From CAVTLG01 sp963802635 (lineage in GTDB: Bacteria > Chloroflexota > Ktedonobacteria > Ktedonobacterales > Ktedonobacteraceae), in contig CAWDJJ010000001.1 of assembly GCA_963802635.1 (NCBI GenBank), positions 3,341,599 to 3,405,598 on the forward strand: a stretch of 64,000 bases of DNA. Reading direction: 5' to 3'. The position numbers and the translations under genes were made by a program. Below, in pieces: positions 30,901-41,300 of the stretch (position 1 is the first letter of the stretch; each line of letters starts with the position of its first letter). Under the pieces are notes generated by a model. It saw only the letters and a program-made list of their open reading frames with translations. It was not told where the DNA came from and ran no database searches.

Positions 30901-32948
30901 GCTATATCACGATGAAGCAAGAGGCGCTCCATAGTCTCGAGACCTCTCTGCACAACAGAAGTCAGCTTCCTAAGCACCTCCAAGGCCTCGAGGGATTCCA
31001 GAACATTCTCAAGGCCATCGCATGGTGGACTGAGAACCAGGAGGCCTATCGCATCCTGCAACAACTCCCCATCAACTCTGGGAGCAATAGGGACAAATGG
31101 TTCACCCTTACAAGCAGTCTCAGAGACTATCTTGAGACTGAGAAAAACAGTCAAGCGGCAGAAAGGCCCTACTGGGACCACATCGCACACAAAGGCAAAG
31201 CCATTTATCAGCAAAAGGCAGCTCCGACCGAACTGGATCAAGCCCTGCTGCACGCTCACGATACGCATCCCTTGTCTCGAAAGCGTCTCAGTGATCGGCA
31301 ACATCACCTCTTGCAAAACGTCGCAGCTCTCACCGACATCCCGAGAGAACAACCAGAAGACTTTGGTGCCACGAGCAATCAACTCTACCAGTTCTCAGAT
31401 ATCTTCGCAGCCATCGATAACACCACGAGAGAACAACACATAGCACTCAGCCAGAGCACTGGTTGGGAACCTCTGTTCTCTGAAGAAATCGAAGCCCTCC
31501 GAGGCCAGGACCCCGAGGCGTTTGCACGCACGCTGAGAGCAGCAAAAAAAGTCGAAGCCTTCCGAGGCATCTCGCTCGAAAAACTCATGCAAGCCAGCAA
31601 GAGCAAGAGTTGGGAACACCAGTTCTCGCGTATCGCTCCAGTCCTCACCAACATCCCACTCGAACAACGAAAAGCACTCAGCAAGATCAGCACAAACAGC
31701 ACACACACCCTCCTAGAGCAATCCGCTCATCTGGAACGCGCTCTCTCCGAAATCAGCGCACAACTGCACACCCGCTTACAGCAACTCAAAGACAGCATCG
31801 ATGCTAACCACACCACCTCCAAGATCGCAGCTCAACTCATTGACACAATGGTCTCACTTTCAGAGAGCGCCACAGCACAAGCACAACGCCAACGGAAGCT
31901 ACAGAAAATGCAGAAAAGGAGACACGCAGCAGAAAAACGACGCACCGACCTTGAGCAAGCGATGGCCACCACGCGAACCCATATCACCACCATCCAAACG
32001 AGTATGGAGAAAGCGTTAGATAAGGTTGTTGCTACGCAGAGAAAAGCATTGCAGAAAACCAGGAAAGCTACACGAACAATTGAAAGCAATACTAAGAGTG
32101 AAATTGAGAAAGTATCAAACAAAAAAACATATCAAGAGTTTTTGGAATTACTCGCCACTAAAAAAAAGCCATCAGCCGATTTTAACTCACTCATTGATAA
32201 AAGTGAAAAAACATTGCAAGATTTAGACACACCAGGAAGTCCTCTCTATTTAAAATATTCGAAAAAACTTATAGATGATGCAAAACAGAGAACCGACGAA
32301 ATTCTCACTGCATCAAAAAAAGAATTATCCATTATAGCACATATATCAGAAGTTTATAAACTCAAAATAGAAAAAACTGCACAAGAAGAATATCGCATTC
32401 ATATAGAGGAACTAAGAGATGACATAGACAATTTAGAACAATTCTTCAAATACAAAATTGGAGAGTTTGATAATAAAATAACTCACTGTCGTACAGCACT
32501 AAATACTTTAGAATTTGGAAGATATTTTGCAGAAAACGATTTATCTGATAGTGACAGAGTAGATCCCGATCTCGAAAAAAATATTGAACAAAACCATCGT
32601 TATTCTTTTGCCGCTCAAGCTGCTCTTCAGATGTATTTCAACCAGCTAACTGATAAAAGACATCAATGTAGACATTTTACTCACATATTGGAATTTAAAA
32701 CGCAGGAACATAACCAGCTTCGTGAGCAGGCAACACAACAAAAAGAAACAGCAACAAAGTCAAAAGCTACACTACTTCAAGAATATACACACATGAAACA
32801 GCAACAAGAGCGCTTAGCAGAGATGGACAAACAACTGAGCGAACGGATCGATACGCAGAAAGCAGAAGAAGAAAATTTCGAAGCATGGTTACAGCATATC
32901 AAGACTATAAAAGAGGAGATCTCAGCGTTACAGAACACTCATGGATAA
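27962..32948 (+). CDS. Giant modular coiled-coil repeat protein D (one frameshift)
   Basis: About 1,660 codons. The N-terminus (MPSELSTTRLET) lacks the Thr/Ser hexapeptide repeats of A and C. The block GFSDTAHPTIPEAAKTAM and a coiled coil follow. One extra base near 28879 (CTCGAAGCGCAT against CTCGAGCGCAT in C) breaks the frame; it reopens and runs to 32948. Five large modules follow, including the variants APDDIQHMEYW and VPRHIWQTEQW, then about four 28-residue repeats (IPLEQRKALSKIS). The coiled-coil tail has a central segment unlike every other copy. Long stretches are nearly identical to E, so the two are recent duplicates. Its own -10 box appears lost to the rph insertion. Function unknown. 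Confidence 0.82.
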
Positions 32949-32981
32949 GAACACTCACGGGGCAGTTATCGAGTGCCAGGC

Positions 32982-33013
32982 AATGCCATTGACAAGATAT
33001 GGCGTTTCTTTAC
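32982..33013 (+). terminator. Conserved terminator-like hairpin after gene D
   Basis: AATGCCAT (32982-32989) with ATGGCGTT (32999-33006), then TCTTTAC; same as after A and C. Confidence 0.6.
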
Positions 33014-33099
33014 TTCCAACGTGGAGAATGAGCGAACCCTCCTTTTGCCTCGCCCTCAAGACTCCCAAGCTTTCTCGTTTTCTGTTCCTCATCGCCTCA

Positions 33100-33199
33100 C
33101 CTATGCTATAATCTTAGCAAGTATCCTCTTCTGACTGGTGGTAGGATACCTTCGGCACCGCCTATCGCAAGCATAGATCAAACTATTTCGAGGTGAGTC
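33100..33199 (+). promoter_or_regulatory. Type-2 promoter and leader of giant gene E
   Basis: Extended -10 TG-C-TATAAT at 33104-33112, no clear -35. The leader is about 85 nt with an imperfect hairpin (GTATCC...GGATAC around 33121-33150). GAGGTGAGTC precedes the ATG with good spacing. Confidence 0.65.
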
Positions 33200-36100
33200 A
33201 TGCCATCAGAACTATCAACAACACGACTTGAAACACCAAGATCTCGATCCGATACACTCAACTCAGACGATTTCACACAGAGAAGGTTCCTTGAGAATCG
33301 TCCTTCCCTTTCCCGTGAAACGCTTCCCGCATACCAGTTTCTGGGCTTTTCCGATACCGCCCATCCAACCATCCCCGAAGCTGCCAAAACGGCGATACGT
33401 CAGTGCCAAGAACAACTCCTGCATCACCAGGCCCACCTGGCAACTCTCCAGATCACACTTGAGCGCCTCCAGACTCACGAAGCAACCCTTCAGAGCCACA
33501 TCGCAGAGAGCACACAAACACAACAACACTTCAAAGACCAATACCATGAACTCCTCACGACGGCCAGAGTCCACGAACACATCTCCACCAGCGCACTCGA
33601 ACTCTTCAAAGCCAGCATTGCTCGCCAACAGACCACCGGGACCATCGCCGCATTACGCTACCTCCAAACCGAACTCAGACGCAGCACCCGCCCCCAGCGG
33701 CAAGAAAAAGCCAGACTCCAGGAGTTGGTCCGTGCTCTCGATGCCCTGACGACATCCGACGATGGCATTTATGGTATCATCAGAGAGTATCAAGCCGATA
33801 CCAATGCAAGGCAACAATATACCGAAGAATATAAAGCAGCATGCCTCGCCTTACGCAAACAATTAAACATCGATGGATTATTTGAAGAAATGAGCAATAG
33901 ACACGCAGCTTCTCCGGCACAACCAGAAAGCGAGAAGCAACTTCAAGTTGAGATGCAGCAAATGCAGGAAGAACGAGAGACGTTGCAAGCCCATTTACAC
34001 CCGCTGCAAGTGAACTATGACCACGTAAAAGGCGAGAAAAAAAGTTCTGTGCGCAGAGAACAAGAGAGACTCTCCAAGGAAATAGCAGACACCGCTCACC
34101 GCATCGATGCACTCGAAAAGAAACAGCTCGAACGCATCATGGGCATCACATCCATTGAATATGCCACTCTGTCTGCTTATCCTCCCTCCCTGGAAACCCT
34201 TCCACCAGAAATACACGAAGATGTCAAACACCTTCTCGATTCCATGCGACAACGCCAGCAAGCCAGAGACCACTACACTGCCACTATCGATCAGCAGCAT
34301 ATTCTTCCTCCCATTCTTCACGAGGTCGAGTCAGAAGCACCTCTCTATCACGCGCTCACAGCACTCCAGATCGAGCAGGCTCCCAACGAGACCACCGAAG
34401 CATTCCATCAACGACTCATGGACTCGCTGCCCCGTGACGTCCCCGAGCATATCCAGCAGACCTCCGAGTGGCAGCAGTTACAGCTGACTTACGACGAGTA
34501 CGCACGCCAGAGGAGCCGCAAGCAATATGCAACGAAGCTGAAAAACTCGTTCATCCAACTCAAGCCCTATCTCCAGTTCTCTCAAGCCAACTCAGAGACA
34601 TCAGCCGTCTCAGCCTATCGTCTGCCAGATGATTCCCAGATCGAGCAGGCCCCCAACGAGAGCGTCAAAGCATACCATCAGCGGCTCCTCCGCCTGCTTC
34701 CCCACGATGCCCCTGACGATATTCAGCACATGGAGTATTGGCAGAATGTACAACGGACCTATGACCAGTTCGCACGCATCGATCCACCCAGCCGAGACAA
34801 ATATGTCCAGATGCAGCTAGACGCACTCAGCAGTCTCAAGCAGTCTCTGCAGGCCCGAGACGAGCTTCTCACGCATCTGCAAGGAATCCAAGAAGGGAGA
34901 AGAGCAGAACGAGAGCTTCCCACCATACAGCAAGAGGTTGTCGACCTCCTCGTTACCCACATATCTGATTCCTCACTGCAAAAGCTTTCACCGGAAGCTC
35001 AAACCATGATCAGAGCCAGACGCGATCACAGGCAGCACACCAGCACTGCGAGTAAAGTAGACCTGGAGATCCCTGACACCGACCAGCGGCAAATGATTGC
35101 GCATACGATGCAAGAGCTAGAGACAGAAGCACCTCTCTATAGAAACCTCCAGTCGCCTGCCGTCTACCAGATGGAGGAAGCCTACCATTGGTGGCTGATA
35201 CACCATCTTCCCCCCAACGTCCCTGAGCATATTCAGCAGACCGACCAGTGGCAGCAGTTACGTTTGACCTACGAGGAGTACGAACAAAGCCATCCACAAG
35301 CACAGCCAGACAGCTATATCACGATGAAGCAAGAGGCACTTACCAGCCTCAAAGACTCTCTGCTAGCCAACAACCAATTCCTCACGTATTTCCAAGCTAT
35401 TGGGGGAAAGAGAGGAGCAGAACAAGATCGCATAAACATCCAGCAAAAGCTTGTCGGCCTCCTCTCTGATCCCTCACTACAAACGCTTTCATCGAAAGTA
35501 CAAAAATGGATCAGAGACATGCACGATCAGCCGCAACCCACCAACGAAGCGAGTGCAGCATCGCAGGAACTCACGTACCGGCAGTTGCAACTGGTCCTCC
35601 AAATCATGCACGAGATCGATGCAGAAACACCCACCTTACTGGCGCTCCAGCATTTCATAAGTCAGCGCATCTCCAAAGAGACGCCAAAGGCATGCCACGA
35701 GCGCTTCATGGCACTCTTTCCCCAAAGAGTTCCCCAGCATATTTGGCAGACCGACCAGTGGCAGCAGTTACGTTTGACCTACGCTCAGTATAGACAAAGC
35801 TATCCACAAGCACAGCCAAGCACCTATATCCAGATGAAGCGAAGCGCAGCCACCAGTCTCATGGAGACCATGAAGGACAGAAGCCAGCTTCTTGCGCATC
35901 TCGAAGACACCATACAGTGGAGAAGTGAAAACCAGGAACTGCTCAAGACCCTCCAACAGCTAGAGACAGAAGCACCTCTCTATGCGGCGCTTCAGCGTTT
36001 CACAACGCAACAAGTACCCGACCAGATGGGGGAAGCCTACCATTGGTGGACCATGAATTTCCTTCCCCCCAACGTCCCTGAGCATATTCAGCAGACCGAC

Positions 36101-38224
36101 CACTGGCAACAGGTACAACTGACCTACGCCGAGTATGCACAAAGCCATCCACAAGCACGGCTAGATTATATCACGATGAAGCAAGAGGCGCTCCACAGTC
36201 TCAAAACCTCTCTGCACAACAGAAGTCAGCTTTCTAGGCACCTCCAAGGCCTCAAGGAGTCCCAGAACATTCTCAAGACCGTCAAATGGAGGACTGAGAG
36301 CCGGAAGGCCTATCGCATCCTGCAACAACTCCCCATCAACTCTGGGAGTAACATGGACAAATGGCTCACCCTCACAAACAGTCTCAAAAGCTATTTTGAG
36401 ACTGCGAGAAGCTGCCAGGCAGCAGAGGAGTCCCACTGGAACACCATCGCACGCAAAGGCAAAGCCATTTATCAGCAAAAGGCTGTTCCGACCGAACTGG
36501 ATCAGGCCCTGCTGCACGCATACGAAACGCATCGCTTGTCTCGAGAGCGTCTCAGTAATCGGCAACATCACCTCTTGCAAAACGTCGCAGCTCTCACCGA
36601 CATCCCACTCGAACAACCAGAAGACTTTGGTGCCACGAGCAATCAACTCTACCAGTTCTCAGATGCCTTCGCGGCCGTCGATAACACCACGAGAGAACAA
36701 CACATAGCACTCAGCCAGAGCACTGGTTGGGAACCTCTGTTCCCTGAAGAAATCGAAGCCCTCCGAGGCCAGGACCCCGAGGCGTTTGCACGCACGCTGA
36801 GAGCAGCAAAAAAAGTCGAAGCCTTCCGAGACATCTCGCTCGAAAAACTCATGCAAGTCAGCAAGAGCAAGAGTTGGGAACACCAGTTCTCGCGTATCGC
36901 TTCAATCCTCACCAACATCCCACTCGAACAACGAAAAGCACTCAGCGCCATCAGCGATGACCGCTCTCGTCCACTCTTGGAGCGAGCCACGCACCTGGAG
37001 CGCGCCCTCTCCGAAATCAGCGCACAACTGCACACCCGCTTACAGCAACTCAAAGACAGCATCGATGCTAACCACACCACCTCAAAGCTCGCAGCCCAAC
37101 TCATTGACACGATGGTCTCACTTTCAGAGAGCACCACAGCACAAGCACAACGCCAACGGAAGCTACAGAAAATGCAGAAAAGGAGACACGCAGCAGAAAA
37201 ACGACGCACCGACCTTGAGCAAGCCATAGCAACTACGCAAACCCATATTACGACCATCCAAACGAGTATGGAGAAAGCGTTAGATAAGGTTGTTGCTACG
37301 CAGAGAAAAGCATTGCAGAAAACCAGGAAAGCTACACGAACAATTGAAAGCAATACTGAGAGTGAAATTGAGAAAGTATCAAACAAAAAAACTTATCAAG
37401 AGTTTTTGGAATCGCTAGCGACCCAAAAAACGCAGCTAGCCGGGTTTGACTCAGTAATTGATGAACAAGAAAAAACATTGCAAGATTTAGAAAACTCAGA
37501 AAGCCCCGAATATGCAAAATATTCACAAGATCTTATAAGTAATTTGCAAGAAAAAGTCGACAAAAGCCTTGCTAGCATGCTTGAAGATGTCAGTAATATG
37601 CAACAGTTCTCGGCAGACTGGGGGTTACCAGCCGATGGTTATATACTACATGCAGTTAGGTATCAGATACCTGAAGAACAGGTTGAAAATACTATCGCCA
37701 ATTTGGAGCACAACTATACAGCTACAATTAACTTTTTCGAGCAACAAACTCGTGAATACCGATCATTACTAAATTCTCTGGGACTACATAGCTATTCTCC
37801 AAATTACACCCAATCTGCTGTCGACAGCATGGTGTTCGCTACCGCCCGCGAGTTTTTTGCACAAGATACTGCTTATAAATCTAAAATTCAAGCTACTCTC
37901 GAAGCTCTTTTCACATCAATATGTCGTGCACAATATGGGCTTGGGGTCTGTACTGCAATATTGGAATCAAAAAGAAAGGAACATGACCGCCTTCAGAACC
38001 GGGCAACTCAGCGAAAAGACATTGCAGAAAATTTCAAAGCTATACTACTAGAAGAGTATGAAACCATGCAGAAAGAACAAGAGCGCTTAGCAGAGATGGA
38101 CAAACAACTGAGCGAACGGATCGATACGCAGAAAGCAGAAGAAGAAAGATTCAATGCATGGTTACAGCATATCAAGACCATAAAAGAGGAGATCTCAGCG
38201 TTACAGAACACTCATGCAGAGTGA
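33200..38224 (+). CDS. Giant modular coiled-coil repeat protein E
   Basis: A 1,674-residue intact paralogue, nearly identical to D over long stretches. It has the block GFSDTAHPTIPEAAKTAI, a coiled-coil region, the linker YPPSLETLPPEIHEDVK and five large modules (VPEHIQQT, APDDIQHM, VPEHIQQT, VPQHIWQT, VPEHIQQT). About four 28-residue repeats (one variant reads EALRGQDPEAFARTLRAAKK) precede the C-terminal coiled coil. The variable tail resembles C and F, while the last 45 residues (RIDTQKAEEE, HIKTIKEEISALQNTH) match D, so the tail is a patchwork. No signal peptide, membrane helix or catalytic motif. Translation starts behind GAGGTGAG. Function unknown; a structural or scaffold role is inferred from coiled coils only. 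Confidence 0.9.
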   Translation: MPSELSTTRLETPRSRSDTLNSDDFTQRRFLENRPSLSRETLPAYQFLGFSDTAHPTIPEAAKTAIRQCQEQLLHHQAHLATLQITLERLQTHEATLQSHIAESTQTQQHFKDQYHELLTTARVHEHISTSALELFKASIARQQTTGTIAALRYLQTELRRSTRPQRQEKARLQELVRALDALTTSDDGIYGIIREYQADTNARQQYTEEYKAACLALRKQLNIDGLFEEMSNRHAASPAQPESEKQLQVEMQQMQEERETLQAHLHPLQVNYDHVKGEKKSSVRREQERLSKEIADTAHRIDALEKKQLERIMGITSIEYATLSAYPPSLETLPPEIHEDVKHLLDSMRQRQQARDHYTATIDQQHILPPILHEVESEAPLYHALTALQIEQAPNETTEAFHQRLMDSLPRDVPEHIQQTSEWQQLQLTYDEYARQRSRKQYATKLKNSFIQLKPYLQFSQANSETSAVSAYRLPDDSQIEQAPNESVKAYHQRLLRLLPHDAPDDIQHMEYWQNVQRTYDQFARIDPPSRDKYVQMQLDALSSLKQSLQARDELLTHLQGIQEGRRAERELPTIQQEVVDLLVTHISDSSLQKLSPEAQTMIRARRDHRQHTSTASKVDLEIPDTDQRQMIAHTMQELETEAPLYRNLQSPAVYQMEEAYHWWLIHHLPPNVPEHIQQTDQWQQLRLTYEEYEQSHPQAQPDSYITMKQEALTSLKDSLLANNQFLTYFQAIGGKRGAEQDRINIQQKLVGLLSDPSLQTLSSKVQKWIRDMHDQPQPTNEASAASQELTYRQLQLVLQIMHEIDAETPTLLALQHFISQRISKETPKACHERFMALFPQRVPQHIWQTDQWQQLRLTYAQYRQSYPQAQPSTYIQMKRSAATSLMETMKDRSQLLAHLEDTIQWRSENQELLKTLQQLETEAPLYAALQRFTTQQVPDQMGEAYHWWTMNFLPPNVPEHIQQTDHWQQVQLTYAEYAQSHPQARLDYITMKQEALHSLKTSLHNRSQLSRHLQGLKESQNILKTVKWRTESRKAYRILQQLPINSGSNMDKWLTLTNSLKSYFETARSCQAAEESHWNTIARKGKAIYQQKAVPTELDQALLHAYETHRLSRERLSNRQHHLLQNVAALTDIPLEQPEDFGATSNQLYQFSDAFAAVDNTTREQHIALSQSTGWEPLFPEEIEALRGQDPEAFARTLRAAKKVEAFRDISLEKLMQVSKSKSWEHQFSRIASILTNIPLEQRKALSAISDDRSRPLLERATHLERALSEISAQLHTRLQQLKDSIDANHTTSKLAAQLIDTMVSLSESTTAQAQRQRKLQKMQKRRHAAEKRRTDLEQAIATTQTHITTIQTSMEKALDKVVATQRKALQKTRKATRTIESNTESEIEKVSNKKTYQEFLESLATQKTQLAGFDSVIDEQEKTLQDLENSESPEYAKYSQDLISNLQEKVDKSLASMLEDVSNMQQFSADWGLPADGYILHAVRYQIPEEQVENTIANLEHNYTATINFFEQQTREYRSLLNSLGLHSYSPNYTQSAVDSMVFATAREFFAQDTAYKSKIQATLEALFTSICRAQYGLGVCTAILESKRKEHDRLQNRATQRKDIAENFKAILLEEYETMQKEQERLAEMDKQLSERIDTQKAEEERFNAWLQHIKTIKEEISALQNTHAE

Positions 38225-38270
38225 GTGGAGCAGAGAACACTCACGGGGCCGTCAACGAGTGCCATCGCAT

Positions 38271-38372
38271 CTTCTATGCTATAATCTTAGTAGGTATCCT
38301 CTTCTGACCGATTGCAGGATACCTTCGGCACCGCCTATCGCAAGCACAGATCAGACCATTTCGGGGTGAGTC
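38271..38372 (+). promoter_or_regulatory. Type-2 promoter and leader of giant gene F
   Basis: Extended -10 TG-C-TATAAT at 38277-38285, then the same 85-nt leader as E and GGGGTGAG before the ATG. The E-F spacer is only 148 bp and lacks the conserved terminator hairpin, so E transcripts may run into F. Confidence 0.65.
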
Positions 38373-41300
38373 ATGCCATTAGAACTATCAATAACACCAC
38401 TTGAAACATCAAGATCTCGATCCGATACATCCAACTCAGACGATTTCACACAGAGAATGTTCCGTGAGAATCGTCCTTCCATTTCCCATGAAACGCTTCT
38501 CGCATACCAGTTTCCGGGCTTTTCCGATACCACCAACCCACAGATCCCTGATGCGGCGAAAACGGCCATACGTCAGAGCCAAGAACAACTCCGACAGCAG
38601 CAAGCAGAGCTAGCGAACATCGGGACCCGCCTCCAGGGTTTGAAGACCGACGAAGCAACCCTTCAGCAGCAGATCACAGCAGGCTATACAAAGACCGAAG
38701 AAGCCAAGCAAACAGCCAAAGATCTGCGTACAGCACTCATCGAGACAGGTACAGTCTCCACCAGAGCACTCGAACACCTCCAGGCAATGATCGCCGAGAA
38801 ATCGTCAACGAAAATCGTGGAAGCGCTACAGCAGATCCAAACCGAACTCGAAGGTAGCATACTCTCTATGCAGCGAGAGCAAGCGACACTCCAGCCGCAA
38901 GTCCTTGCTATCAAGGCATTGACCGCAGGGGATGGCGACATCGATGCCCCAATCACACCCGACGATAAGGTCGAGTTTGCCGTGCGAGATCATCAAGTAG
39001 ATGCCAATATCATGCACGATTATGAGGCAGCACGTCACGCCTTACGCGAACAACTAAACATCGATGGACTCTTTGAAGAAATGAGCAAAAGACAAGCAAA
39101 GATGCAGCGCACCACTATAGAACTGGATAGACTGCAAAATCATAAAAATCAGTTACAAAACGAATATAACCAGACACCACATGGAAGAGTTATTAATAAA
39201 ATGAAAAGTATAATCAAAAGAACAGAAGAACAAGATACAATTTCTGAATTAGAAGATACAATATCAACTATTAAAGAAATAGATATAATTCATAAGATAA
39301 ATGACACAGAATCAGGTATCATCACAGAACGAAATATAACTAAAGAGCTAAAAGATATAGCAGCTAGTATCACAGAACAAAAGAGAAAACGAGACAACCT
39401 CCTCGTGGAAATGACATCCGCTGCGCAGCCGACGTCTGATTATCCCCCATCCCTGGAAAAACTTCCAGCAGAATTACACGATGATGTCAAACATATTCTG
39501 GATGAGATGCGACGTCGCCAGGAAACCAGAGACCACTATCTTGCGATCATTGATCAGCAGCACGTTCTTCCGACCATTCTCAACGAGATCGCGTCAGAAG
39601 CACCACTGTATCACGCACTCCAAGCTTTCCAGGTCGAGCAGGCTCCCAACGAGACCGCCGATGCATTCCATCAGCGACTCATGGACTCGCTTCCCCATTA
39701 CGTTCCCGAGCATATTCAGCAAACCGAGCACTGGCAGCAGTTACAGTTGACCTATGACGAGTTCGTACGAACTGATTCACCTGGCCTAGAAAAATATGTC
39801 CAGATGAAGCAAGACGCACTCACCGGCCTCAAGCAGTCTCTGCAGACCAGAAACGAACTCTCCACGCATCTGCAAAAGATCGAGGAATGGAGAAGAGCAG
39901 AACGAGATCTTCCTCACATACAACAAGAGATCCTCACTATCCTGGTTGATCATCTCTCTGCTTCCTCACTCAAAAAGCTTTCACCGGAAGCGCAAACAAC
40001 GATCAGAGCCACGCGCGATCACTGGCGGCCTACCAGCACAGCGAGCAAAGCATACCAGGAGATCCCTGACACCGACCAGCAGCAAATGCGCACACACCTG
40101 GCCCAGGAGGTAGAGACTGGAGCTCCTCTCTCTGCGGCGCTTCAGCGTCTTATGGAGCAGCCTCCCCCCTTCCACCAGACGGAAGAAGTTTACCATCAGT
40201 GGCTGATACAACATTTTCCCCCCAACGTCCCTGAGCCTATTCGGCGGACCACCGAGTGGCAGACTTTACTGTTGACCTACCCTAATTATGTAAACACCTC
40301 TGGGCCGAACTCACAGCATTATATCTGGATAAAGCAAGAGGCAATTATCAGCCTCAAGGAGCATCTGCCGGAAGGTAGCGAGGAAAAGATAAGAGCAGAA
40401 CAAGATCGCGTGCAAATACAGCGAGTGATTGTCGACCTCCTCTCTGATCCCTCACTGGAAAAGCTTTCATCGAAAGTACGAACACAGCTAGAAGATATAC
40501 GCAATCACACGCAACCCACCAACGAAACGAGCGCACCATCGCAGGAACTCACGAACCAGCAGCAGCAACTCATACTTCAAATAACGCGAGAGATCAAAGA
40601 AGAAACACCCACCTACGAGGCGCTCCAGCGTTTCACAAAGCAGACAGTCTCCAACAAAACACCGGAAGCATGCCACCGGCTGCTTGTGAGACTCCTTCCC
40701 CATAGTTCCCCTCAGCATGTTCGGCAGACCAACCAGTGGAAGCCGTTACATTTGACCTACTCCGAGTACAAACAACGCCATCCGCAAGCACAGTCAGAGG
40801 ACTATATCAAGGATAAGCTAAAGGCAGCCACGAACCTCACGAGCGATCTGCAGGCCAGAAACCAGTTTCTTGTGCATCTCGAACATTTCATGGAGAAGAG
40901 AAGAGAAAACCAAAAACTTCTCCAGACCTTCCCACAGGCAGAGACAGAAGCACCTCTCTATTTGGCACTTCAGCATCTCACGAAGCAGCCAGTCCACGAC
41001 CAGATGGGGGAAGCCTACCAGTGGTGGATCGCGAAGCAGCTTCCCAAAGAGGTCCCCGAGTATATTCAGCAGACCGAGCACTGGCAACGGGTACAGCAGA
41101 CCTATACCGATTACGTACGAAACAATGGGCCGTCACTGCCATACGACTATGTCCGAGTGAAGCAAGAGGCGCTCATCAATCTCAGAAACTATCTGCAGGA
41201 CAGATACTGGCAACTTATTGTGCATTTGCCAGAACTTGCGGAGTCGAGAACAGCACACCAGAACATGCTCGAGACCGACCAATGGAGTACACTGAATAGG

